From: Terriglobia bacterium | Lineage (GTDB): Bacteria; Acidobacteriota; Terriglobia; UBA7540 | Reading direction: 5' to 3' | Assembly (NCBI GenBank): GCA_030040515.1 | Contig: JASHTO010000500.1 | Coordinates: forward strand, 1 to 9,464 | Length of the DNA stretch: 9,464 bases | Part shown: positions 1-6,130 of the stretch, piece after piece | Layout: each line of letters begins with the position of its first letter | Numbering within the stretch: position 1 is the first letter of the stretch | Position numbers and translations under genes: made by a program | The notes under the pieces: model-generated | What the model was told of the DNA's origin: nothing | What the model saw: the letters and a program-made list of their open reading frames with translations, nothing else | The model's database searches: none

Positions 1-531
1 GATTCCTCCCTCTACCTCAATCGCATAATTCAATCGGCGGTCGCGACGCAGCGTGCAAGCCTCCCGCACTTTCGCCAGAGTACTGGGTAGAAACGTCGGA
101 TTGGCGAATCCCAAATCCGCCGAAAGAATCAGGAGGTAATCAATTCCTCCCAATACCTCCGAAACCGATTCGACCGCCGTTGACGGATTGAGCGCCAGGC
201 CCGCCTTGGCGCCTCCGCCACAAACCATTGCCAGAGCTTTGTGCAGGTTCGGCGTGGCCTCCGCGTGAATCGCCAACCGGTCTGCGCCAATTTCCACGAA
301 TTCCGGGATGTAGCGCTCAGGCCGTTCAATCAGCAGATGTAAATCCAGGACTAATTCTGTGGCTTTGCGCAAACTTCTGACGACCGGCTGGCCTACGGTG
401 ATTTCCGGCACAAAATGCCCGTCCATCACGTCCACGTGAACTAGGGACGCCCCGGCTTCCTGAATGAGTCGCAATGCCTCGCCCAGCCGCGCAAAATCCG
501 CCGCCAAAAGGGAAGGCGCAATTAGGGCCAT
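1..531 (-). CDS. rpe: Ribulose-phosphate 3-epimerase-like protein, C-terminus outside window
   Basis: This family interconverts D-ribulose 5-phosphate and D-xylulose 5-phosphate in the cytoplasmic pentose phosphate pathway, using a metal-dependent TIM barrel. The 177 visible residues begin MALIAPSLLAADFARLGEAL and keep the strand-2 motif VHVDVMDGHFVP (His32, Asp34 and Asp39), His65 in LDLHLLIE, and ALNPST at 113-118. Those residues supply Ser7, the metal ligands and the first catalytic Asp of the family. Two conserved segments differ. The usual MSVNPGFGGQ loop reads LSADLGFANP (136-145), and the VDGG catalytic Asp is Glu174 (VEGGI). It could be a functional but diverged Rpe, a paralogue acting on another sugar phosphate, or an early pseudogene; no stop or frameshift is visible. 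The ATG at 531 is the only available start, because an in-frame stop lies just upstream. No Shine-Dalgarno is evident. About 45 residues are missing at the window edge. Confidence 0.88.
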   Translation of the reverse strand, partial: MALIAPSLLAADFARLGEALRLIQEAGASLVHVDVMDGHFVPEITVGQPVVRSLRKATELVLDLHLLIERPERYIPEFVEIGADRLAIHAEATPNLHKALAMVCGGGAKAGLALNPSTAVESVSEVLGGIDYLLILSADLGFANPTFLPSTLAKVREACTLRRDRRLNYAIEVEGGI

Positions 532-539
532 ATGTACAG

Positions 540-567
540 TTTCACGGTGAGTCCGCTAACCGTGAAA
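540..567 (-). promoter_or_regulatory. Perfect 9-bp dyad upstream of the rpe-like start
   Basis: TTTCACGGT (540-548) and ACCGTGAAA (559-567) are exact inverted repeats around a 10-base spacer. The element ends 8 bases before the ATG of the rpe-like gene and lies where a ribosome binding site would be expected. It could be an operator or a leader hairpin. No T-run follows it in either direction, so it is not a standard terminator. Confidence 0.4.
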
Positions 568-715
568 AACATTTTCTAGATTAACACAACTCCTTAATCG
601 GAGGGGAGAAAGAGGCCATTGCAGGTTTCAGACGGCGGTGCGTAGGAATCATTGCCCGGAATGCAGGTCGACGCAGGCTTGAACGGAAGTGCGCGGGTGG
701 CCTCCCTTAATCTCA

Positions 716-1609
716 TTAGGGCAGCTTGTCCAGCGTCACGCGAACCGTGGTAAGGGAGTCGCCAGACTTCAACGTCAAGGGCTGGGAATAGGGTTTGTAG
801 CCCATCAGGCGGTACTCGATTCGATGATTCCCCGGCAAAAGCTTAAGGATCGAAGGCGTGCTTCCGTGATATTCATCATCAATCATCACATCGGCGCCCA
901 GAGGATCTGAAAAACACTCAACCGTAATGTACTCGACGGGCTGCGCGATGGGGGCAGGGTGAACCGCCGGGGTTGCGGGTGAAGCTTGGATTGGCGAAGC
1001 CACGGGAACAGGGCCCGGCGATGCAGGAGGCGTTTGCGGCTGCGGGCTGGATGGCGTGGCGGCCACTTGCGCAGGCGCAGGAGTTGGCGCTGGAACGGGC
1101 ACTGCGGGTTGGGGCGCAACGGGTGGAGCTGCCGCAGGAGTGGGTGGCGCGCTGGGCGCCCCGGCTACATCGATGTCTTGATCCAGGTATGCAGTATACT
1201 CCGTTCCCTTCTCCACTCCCAAATCCCCTCCCACCTGGGTGTCAACTTTAATTTCATCTTTCCCCGCATTGGTGGTTTTGTGGGGGCTGACGCGCAGCTT
1301 GACGACGTTTTGATTCGGTAGCCGCAAACCCTCGACATCGAAATTCAGGACTTTTCCCTTCTTCGCTTCTTGCACCGCGCCCCACGCCATGGAACCCGCC
1401 GGAATCACGATCACGCCTTGCGAAATTACAGGTTGGGAGATTTCCATCATCACGGTGGCGCCCACGGTGGCCTGCGAACTCAGCAGGTCAGCCGCCAGCC
1501 GCACTCGAACCTGCGTGCCCTCCGCAACGTGCACCGTTTGTGCTTGCGCCGTGATGCACGCACATGCCACGGCCCATCCCAAAATGAAAATCGTCCGTCC
1601 CGTTTTCAT
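716..1609 (-). CDS. Secreted PEGA-domain protein with Pro/Ala linker
   Basis: The product is predicted to be an exported envelope protein of 297 residues with unknown specific role. It has a Sec signal peptide (about 1-24, ending AQAQ), a beta-rich N-terminal domain (about 26-148) containing VIVIPAGSMAWGAV, a Pro/Ala-rich linker (about 150-225), and a C-terminal PEGA domain (about 227-297) with ADVMIDDEYHGSTPSILKL and PGNHRIEYRLMGY. PEGA domains are small beta-sandwich modules, usually in surface or secreted proteins. The ATG at 1609 is preferred over an in-frame TTG at 1615: GGAGG lies 7 bases before the ATG but abuts the TTG. The gene follows its paralogue after a 64-base gap with no terminator, so the two are probably co-transcribed. 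The linker's low complexity accounts for the long open frames on the opposite strand. Confidence 0.85.
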   Translation of the reverse strand: MKTGRTIFILGWAVACACITAQAQTVHVAEGTQVRVRLAADLLSSQATVGATVMMEISQPVISQGVIVIPAGSMAWGAVQEAKKGKVLNFDVEGLRLPNQNVVKLRVSPHKTTNAGKDEIKVDTQVGGDLGVEKGTEYTAYLDQDIDVAGAPSAPPTPAAAPPVAPQPAVPVPAPTPAPAQVAATPSSPQPQTPPASPGPVPVASPIQASPATPAVHPAPIAQPVEYITVECFSDPLGADVMIDDEYHGSTPSILKLLPGNHRIEYRLMGYKPYSQPLTLKSGDSLTTVRVTLDKLP

Positions 1610-1673
1610 GGCCAACCCTCCGCAGATGAAACGAGTTGCGGTTATTGATTCGCGACCTCGGTAATCTCCAACC

Positions 1674-2549
1674 CTATTGCTTGATCAGGATTGCCCTCAC
1701 CGACGGGTGAGATTCCGGATCAACCACCATGATTCGCGACCACGTCCGGTAACCTGCCATACGAATCTCGATGGAATGATGCCCCGGTGTAAGGCGCAAT
1801 ATCGACGGCGTGTTGCCCACCACGTTTCCGTCAACCACGATATCGGCTCCGTCGGGTGTGCTTCCAAATTCCACGGATGATGGCGCGGCGGCGATATCTG
1901 CCCCGGCCAGGGGCGCCGGAGTTGCGGCTGCGGCCGGGGCCAGCGTCGAGGCAGGCGCACTTGACGGCGCGGGATTTGGCGCAGCGGCCGGGGCCGTCAT
2001 GACCATCGCATCGGAGGCTTCAACACTGAACGAGCCGTCAACGTAGACTTCGTATTCCTTCCCTTTGTCCGCTCCTACCACCCGCGCAATTTGTCCCGGA
2101 ATTGGCGACTTTTCGTGAATCTCATCATCATGGCCTTTCTTGGTTCGATCGACGCGGGGACGCACGGGAAGATCCTGATGATCAACCGAGCTCACCGTCA
2201 GGAACTGGAAAACCACTTCCGCGTTATTGGCCCGAGGATTGAAAGCGCCCTTGACGTCCAGAACCTTGCCGTGCGCCGTCGCTCCCTTCGCGATGACCAC
2301 GTGGCCGCTGATCATCACGTCCTCCGCCACCTCAAATTCGATTTCGTCGCCCCTGCGCACATTATCTGTGGTGAGCACGTTGCGAAGCTTGAGCTTCACC
2401 TCCAGCCCGTCTCGCACCGGTACCTTCGAGGCGAATCCCGGCCGAGCCAGAAAGCCAATGAAGCTCAAGATGATGAGCAGGAGGACGAGATACAGACTTC
2501 GCCTATCACTTTCGGCTGGCCTTTTCGACAATTCTCGAGGCCGGTCCAT
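1674..2549 (-). CDS. Membrane-anchored PEGA-domain protein, paralogue of the downstream gene
   Basis: The predicted protein has 291 residues. A charged N-terminus is followed by one hydrophobic segment (about 19-37, LYLVLLLIILSFIGF), an extracytoplasmic beta-rich domain (about 43-178) with VVIAKGATAHGKV, an Ala/Pro linker (about 185-222), and a C-terminal PEGA domain (about 225-291) with ADIVVDGNVVGNTPSILRL and PGHHSIEIRMAGY. The order of parts matches the downstream gene, and KGKEYEVYVD parallels KGTEYTAYLD there, so the pair arose by tandem duplication. This copy appears membrane-anchored, whereas the other has a cleavable signal. Start choice: an ATG 25 codons upstream is in frame, but the ATG at 2549 has GGAGGT (2554-2559) only 4 bases away and gives a proper N-terminal topology. 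The substrate or partner is unknown; a cell-surface or periplasmic structural role is an inference. Confidence 0.85.
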   Translation of the reverse strand: MDRPRELSKRPAESDRRSLYLVLLLIILSFIGFLARPGFASKVPVRDGLEVKLKLRNVLTTDNVRRGDEIEFEVAEDVMISGHVVIAKGATAHGKVLDVKGAFNPRANNAEVVFQFLTVSSVDHQDLPVRPRVDRTKKGHDDEIHEKSPIPGQIARVVGADKGKEYEVYVDGSFSVEASDAMVMTAPAAAPNPAPSSAPASTLAPAAAATPAPLAGADIAAAPSSVEFGSTPDGADIVVDGNVVGNTPSILRLTPGHHSIEIRMAGYRTWSRIMVVDPESHPSVRAILIKQ

Positions 2550-2639
2550 GGCCACCTCCAACGGCGACCCAAATCCGCCCGGATCAAGGGCGCAGTTTGT
2601 GATCAAGCTGAATGTTGCGTGCAATTGACGGACGGGCCT

Positions 2640-2668
2640 AGTGTCTCACCGCCCTGCGTGAGCGTCAA
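2640..2668 (-). promoter_or_regulatory. Candidate sigma-70-type promoter for the PEGA gene pair
   Basis: On the minus strand TTGACG (2668-2663) and GACACT (2645-2640) are separated by 17 bases. The -35 matches the consensus at 5 of 6 positions, but the -10 is weak. The start of transcription would be near 2633, giving a leader of about 85 bases before the ATG at 2549. Confidence 0.35.
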
Positions 2669-2709
2669 GATGGATAAGTCGCGGGTAGTGGTTCAGTTTG
2701 AATTTCGTA

Positions 2710-2731
2710 GGGGCAGGGCTTGTCCCTGCCC
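2710..2731. repeat. REP-like hairpin at the 3' end of the small membrane protein
   Basis: GGGCAGGG (2711-2718) and CCCTGCCC (2724-2731) are perfect 8-base arms around CTTGT. The element begins with GTAGGGGCA, which also begins the hairpin at 7867. This suggests two members of one dispersed palindrome family. No T-run follows, so it is not an ordinary intrinsic terminator. Confidence 0.6.
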
Positions 2732-2746
2732 TTCGGTCCAGCGATA

Positions 2747-3187
2747 TCAGCAGGGCGACCGCGTATCCGATCCGCCCAGGATGTATCGGCCCGCAACCTG
2801 CAAAACATGTACGCCGAAGACTGCGTCCTCCTGTTCTCCAACCCCACCATTGCCCATCTGTGTTTTCGGATTATAGACGCACCCTTGATCCGTATCGTCA
2901 ATCATCAGCAGAGCGTAGCCATTGGGCAGAGGACATCTCCACGCATCTCCCAAGCCAGGGTCGCGACGCAACCCCTCCTCGTTGATAAGGGCCTGGAAGA
3001 CGAATACCGCCCCTGCCCATCCCAGGCAGGCAAACGGGAACAGGGCACAGGCAAGAACCGCCTTGTTACCAACTTTCCCGAGATGGCGGGTGAATTGGGT
3101 CGCGACGGCCGCGAGGAACACTGCGGCGACGCCACATCCAATCGTCCCGACCACAGCCCAAAAAGCTAGAACAAAGCCTATGCCCAT
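2747..3187 (-). CDS. Small membrane protein with periplasmic domain, probably 3'-truncated
   Basis: The protein has 146 residues and no family name I can assign with certainty. Two hydrophobic segments (about 4-31 and 42-67, the second LACALFPFACLGWAGAVFVF) are followed by a soluble part with DPGLGDAWRCPLPNGYALLM, MIDDTDQGCVYNPKTQ and VLQVAGRYILGG. These phrases are well composed and read like a conserved domain rather than a chance frame. The frame stops abruptly after DTRSPC, within a few dozen bases of the REP-like hairpin at 2711. The last codons may therefore derive from repeat DNA, with the original C-terminus lost. The start is ATG 3187, because an in-frame stop lies five codons upstream; the only ribosome-site-like sequence, GGAAG, is very close to the ATG. 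It is on the same strand as the PEGA pair, but a repeat and a candidate promoter separate them. Confidence 0.6.
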   Translation of the reverse strand: MGIGFVLAFWAVVGTIGCGVAAVFLAAVATQFTRHLGKVGNKAVLACALFPFACLGWAGAVFVFQALINEEGLRRDPGLGDAWRCPLPNGYALLMIDDTDQGCVYNPKTQMGNGGVGEQEDAVFGVHVLQVAGRYILGGSDTRSPC

Positions 3188-3439
3188 TCTTCCGCGAGCT
3201 TAGCACGCGCACTGGAGCGCCGAAAGGATATACTACCCGCTCTTAGAGTACCCGACCTCATCGGCAGGAAATTTTCGTGCAAAGCCTTGATAAGAAATCC
3301 ATATCGGCGATATTGGAGAATCGTGGGTTGAGCCTACCTCTCGGTGGCATCCTCCGAATTCTCCATCAGCCTGCTTCGGTTTGGAACACATGAGCGCAAC
3401 GTGTGCGCCGCATCGGGTGCATTGCGTGAGGGCAACGAT

Positions 3440-3655
3440 TTGAAAGGGATAACTCGACGGGGTTTCATCGCTGCCGTCCCGGCATTGGGTGCGGCGCCGA
3501 AATGGGCTGAAACGTCTGCCAAGGTGCCCCAAGCCGCCAGCGGCGAGTCCCCAAAACTTCAAGCTGCGGTTTTTGCCTGTGACATCACCCCACCAATTGG
3601 CAGTCCCTTGCCGATGTGCAAACCTCCCGTCGCCGCGGGGAAATACCAACGATGG
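3440..3655 (+). pseudogene. N-terminal remnant of a Tat-exported neutral ceramidase-like protein
   Basis: A TTG at 3440 has GAGGG 7 bases upstream and opens a frame with a twin-arginine signal, KGITRRGFIAAVPALGAAP. About 20 residues later comes AAVFACDITPPIGSPLPMC (42-60). D-I-T-P-P-x-G-x-P-L is the usual opening of neutral/alkaline non-lysosomal ceramidase-like domains, which cleave the amide bond of ceramides; many bacterial homologues have unknown substrates. After roughly residue 65 the resemblance ends and the frame runs on as arginine-rich nonsense to a stop at 3748. The several hundred residues expected for the catalytic domain, with its zinc-binding histidines, are absent. I read this as a gene stub created by a deletion that fused it out of frame to the next remnant. 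The exact breakpoint is uncertain (about 3620-3665). Confidence 0.55.
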
Positions 3656-3659
3656 ATTG

Positions 3660-3899
3660 CATCCGATGCGCAGGGTGCTTGCCAACCGTCTGTACGAGGG
3701 AATGAAAGGCGCGATCGCCGCAAGCGGCAAGCCGGAGGCTTACCGTGATCTGCTGGTGGAGATCGTAAAGTTCTTCCGCACGGGCGTGCCTCCCGTGGCC
3801 AATAGCGAATCGCTCGAGACGCTGGCGTTTATGGAAGCTGCGGATTTGAGCGTGGACCGCGGAGGCGTGGCGGTTCCTCTCAGCGAAATTATAAAGTGA
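3660..3899 (+). pseudogene. C-terminal remnant of a Gfo/Idh/MocA-family oxidoreductase
   Basis: The third forward frame reads MRRVLANRLYEGMKGAIA and then YRDLLVEIVKFFRTGVPPVA, SLETLAFMEAADLSVDRGG and VAVPLSEIIK, followed by TGA at 3899. The FFxTGxPPV...ETLxxxAFMEAAD...GG pattern is typical of the extreme C-terminus of Gfo/Idh/MocA-type NAD(P)-dependent sugar or sugar-acid dehydrogenases. The Rossmann domain, its GxGxxG motif and the catalytic EKP motif should lie upstream but are absent; the preceding DNA belongs to the ceramidase-like stub in another frame. About 75-80 codons survive of a family that is normally 330-450 residues. No ribosome binding site or convincing start exists at the left edge, so this is a deletion remnant and not a small functional gene. 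Confidence 0.65.
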
Positions 3900-3933
3900 G
3901 CTTTGAGTGGTTGAAGGGTAAAGGGTAAATCGA

Positions 3934-4886
3934 ATGACATCCCCACGGTTGAACATCCTGGCTGCAATTTGCCTGGTTTTGGCCGGCAATCATTTTGCCG
4001 CAGCTCAGACCGCTGAACAAAACTGGTTATCCATGCCCAGCCTTACGGCGAAGATTTACAATTCCGGTTTCAGCGAGGCACATGACAGTTACAACGGCAT
4101 CAGCTCGGCGAGCGATGGGAAAATTTATACGTGCTTTCGTCCCAGACCCTCGATGTGGGCGCGCAGGTTTACTCATTCGACCCCAGGACGGAAAAGATCC
4201 GGCATCTGGGCGACCTTACCGAAATCTGCGGGGAAAAAGGCTTGAAGGCCATTCCCCAGAACAAGTCCCACGTCCGTTTCTGGGAAGCAAACGATAAACT
4301 ATATTTTGCATCTCATATTGGATATTACACCATTAAGAATGGGATGGAGACCCCGGGAGTTCCGCCGCCGGGTTACAAGCCCTACCCCGGCGGACATTTT
4401 CTCTCCTACGACATGGCCACCGGCAAATTTAAGAATCTGGCGCTCGCCCCGCACAACGAAGGAATCATTGCCATGACCATGGACCCGGCGCGCGGCCGCT
4501 TGTACGGCGAGACCTGGCCCACGGGATACTTCATCTCCTACGACCTGCACACGAAACAGCTTAAGGATTTGGGACTTTACGCGGCGCTGGGTGAAAGCGT
4601 GCGCGGCCCGATTTATCGCGGTGGAAAGCGCGTGGCAGGAAAGATCGTGGCGCTGAAAGGGGAATCCAAGGGAGAGGAAGACCTGCACTTGATCACCTAC
4701 TACATTCCTTCGGGAAAATACATCGACCATGGAGCTGTTTTCTTTCCTGATGGGCAGCGGCCACGGGAAGTCAATTCCATCGCGGTGGGTCTGGACGGAT
4801 CTGTTTATGCTCTTGCTGCCGTCGATCAAAATGGCCATGACCGGACAGATCTGATAAGGATTCCGGGACCGATTTCCAGCCACTGA
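3934..4886 (+). pseudogene. Secreted beta-propeller-like protein with frameshift and likely internal deletion
   Basis: The gene starts at ATG 3934 after AAGGG and encodes a Sec signal peptide (about 1-25, LNILAAICLVLAGNHFAAAQ). Sixty-five residues later, at DGKIY (about 4126-4131), the coding sense jumps to another frame. It continues as YVLSSQTLDVGAQVYSFDP to TGA at 4886. One missing base explains the shift. Propeller-like repeats are visible: YSFDPRTEKIRHLGDL, LSYDMATGKFKNLAL, FISYDLHTKQLKDLG and VNSIAVGLDGSVYALA. From memory of similar bacterial proteins, the jump from LKDLGLYAALGES to RGPIYRGGKRVAGK skips a long middle section, so a second in-frame deletion is likely. About 317 residues remain after correcting the frame. 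The function is unknown; a surface-exposed binding or structural role is an inference. A sequencing error could explain the frameshift but not the short middle. Confidence 0.6.
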
Positions 4887-4901
4887 CCGAAAGAATCGAA
4901 A

Positions 4902-5042
4902 CTATACGGAGCGACATAAATTGTAGCGGCGCTCTACGACCCGTCGCCAGAAGACGGCTTTGGGTCGCAGGGCGAGCGCCGACCGGCGGTCATAGACCGC
5001 CGCTACAGCCAAATATGCAAACACTTATATCGTTCCGTATAG
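4902..5042. mobile_element. MITE-like nested palindrome
   Basis: Outer arms CTATACGGAGCGACATAA (4902-4919) and TTATATCGTTCCGTATAG (5025-5042) are inverted repeats matching at 16 of 18 positions. Inside are the perfect 10-base arms TGTAGCGGCG (4922-4931) and CGCCGCTACA (4998-5007). Further stems lie within: CGGCGCTC (4927-4934) with GAGCGCCG (4974-4981), CGACCC (4937-4942) with GGGTCG (4962-4967), and CGGCGGTC (4984-4991) with GACCGCCG (4995-5002). No coding sequence is present and no clear target-site duplication is seen. The terminal inverted repeats plus a non-coding, foldable core fit a miniature non-autonomous element. Confidence 0.6.
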
Positions 5043-5095
5043 AATGCATGAAACCAGCAATGCCCAGCAGACCCCATAGATGGCTGGAGTGGTTT

Positions 5096-5116
5096 CGACC
5101 TAGGGACATACAGACC
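5096..5116. repeat. Short copy of the tRNA-Met anticodon arm
   Basis: CGACCTAGGGA (5096-5106) repeats 5195-5205 inside the tRNA gene exactly and in the same orientation. After five mismatched bases, AGACC (5112-5116) matches 5211-5215 at the same spacing. The ungapped match is 16 of 21 bases. It could be a decayed tRNA fragment or an old attachment-site half, or chance. Confidence 0.3.
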
Positions 5117-5167
5117 GAATTCCAGAGTTTCCCCCCAGATCAGCACCTGTAAGCACTTGAATTTATT

Positions 5168-5242
5168 TGGTAGCGGGGGGGAGGATCGAACTCCCGACCT
5201 AGGGATTATGAGACCCTCGCTCTACCACTGAGCTACCCCGCC
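5168..5242 (-). tRNA. tRNA-Met (anticodon CAT), CCA encoded
   Basis: The 75-base gene folds as a cloverleaf on the minus strand: acceptor GGCGGGG/CCCCGCT, D arm GCTC/GAGC, anticodon loop CTCATAA with CAT, T arm GGGAG-TTCGATC-CTCCC, discriminator A and genomic CCA (5170-5168). It lacks the initiator hallmark of three G-C pairs at 29-31/39-41, so elongator tRNA-Met is more likely than initiator. A lysidine-modified tRNA-Ile(CAU) cannot be excluded by eye. Two oddities are seen: a G1-U72 wobble and a U31-U39 mismatch that closes the anticodon loop. The body is otherwise canonical, so it is probably functional. Confidence 0.93.
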
Positions 5243-5608
5243 GGGGATTTGCGGCGCGATCTACCCAACAACTCTTCATACTAGGGTATTCATGCGTGGG
5301 AGGTCAATAATTCCAGCGGCGGAGACTGCCGCGCTTGCCGTCTGCAACCTTTCGAAGGCCCCATGAAATGCCGCTGACCACTCGATCGGTCTCGCCAGGG
5401 GGAGAAATCAAAACTCCACAACCAAACATTTACATCAATTTCACACTGTGCCTTTCCAAATTCTTTGTTCGTTATGCTAACCTCTCAACTGCATCTTAGT
5501 TTTGCTCCCCCTCTGCCGCCTCGGCCGATCTGTCTTCGGGAGCATATCTGCCAACGTTGCACAACCGAAGCGGTTTCGACGCCGTCAAGCAATTGGGAGG
5601 TCCAAGGA
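5243..5608. other. Intergenic region between tRNA-Met and the Rieske gene
   Basis: No convincing gene is seen in these 366 bases. The left end must contain the tRNA promoter (minus strand) and the right end the promoter of the Rieske/cytochrome b pair. TATGCT at 5473-5478 is a possible -10, but I see no good -35 at proper spacing. A small dyad CACAcTGTG lies at 5442-5450. The Rieske reading frame is open back to 5465, but that part is Pro/Arg-rich with no ribosome site. Confidence 0.4.
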
Positions 5609-6130
5609 ATGGAAAATGGCAGCCAAACCGAACCTGTGGCCGAGAATCCCAGCCGCAGAGGATTCGTCAATGCGGTGATCTACGCTCTGGGCGCAGTCAT
5701 GGGCGCGGCGCTGGCAATTCCCGCGGCGCGCTACCTGTTTCTGCCGCCCAAAACCCGCAAGCAACAGGCCTGGGTGGAGGCCGGCGACGTGAGCAGGCTC
5801 GCCATCGATGCGCCGCAGGAGATGACCTTCCGCCGCATCCACGCCGATGGCTGGAAAATTTACAGCGAGAAGGGCACGGCGTGGGTGGTGAAATTCCCGG
5901 ATGACAAGGTGGTGGCCTACTCTCCCATTTGCACGCATTTGGGCTGCGCTTACCACTGGGACGCGGAGAATTCGGAGTTCCTCTGCCCCTGCCACGGTTC
6001 CACCTTCGCGCTGGATGGCAGAGTCTTGTCCGGCCCGGCGCCACGCCCGCTCGACCGCTACGAAATCAAAATTGAGAATGCCCGGCTGTGGCTGGGACCC
6101 GTACACCAGAGTGGTGAGACATCCTCATGA
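5609..6130 (+). CDS. qcrA: Rieske 2Fe-2S protein of a bc-type quinol oxidase complex
   Basis: This membrane-anchored iron-sulfur subunit accepts the first electron from quinol at the Qo site and passes it to the c-type haem of the complex. The 173 residues have a twin-arginine motif SRRGFVNAVIYALG (15-28), an anchor helix (about 20-45, with no strong cleavage site, as is usual for Rieske subunits), and a C-terminal Rieske fold. Cluster motifs are CTHLGC (108-113) and CPCHGS (126-131): ligands Cys108, His110, Cys126 and His129, with disulfide Cys113-Cys128. The GPAPRPLD proline loop follows (142-149). A Phe occupies the second position after the Ser (GSTF) where high-potential ubiquinol enzymes have Tyr, which suggests a lower-potential menaquinol enzyme. 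The start at ATG 5609 is chosen for its GGAGG and AAGGA sites; the upstream open frame lacks these. The stop TGA overlaps the cytochrome b ATG. Confidence 0.95.
   Translation: MENGSQTEPVAENPSRRGFVNAVIYALGAVMGAALAIPAARYLFLPPKTRKQQAWVEAGDVSRLAIDAPQEMTFRRIHADGWKIYSEKGTAWVVKFPDDKVVAYSPICTHLGCAYHWDAENSEFLCPCHGSTFALDGRVLSGPAPRPLDRYEIKIENARLWLGPVHQSGETSS

Noticed and set aside
594..716. Forty-codon frame beginning in TAATG overlap with the stop of the secreted PEGA gene
   Set aside because: The overlap looks like coupling, but the peptide shows no domain or signal and no independent ribosome site. It is too short to claim.
2091..2876. Plus-strand 261-codon open frame
   Set aside because: It lies antisense to the membrane-anchored PEGA gene, has no ribosome site, crosses the promoter and repeat, and its composition is that of a complement frame.
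3233..3730. Minus-strand 165-codon frame
   Set aside because: It has no recognisable domain or ribosome site, and the opposite strand carries recognisable ceramidase and oxidoreductase remnants.
4922..5007. Intrinsic terminator for the propeller-like gene
   Set aside because: The stems are long, but no T-run follows on either strand. The repeat explanation accounts for all the symmetry.
5085..5110. Possible tmRNA start (GGNTTCGAC-like phrase)
   Set aside because: No matching tRNA-like 3' half, no tag reading frame and no acceptor pairing were found.
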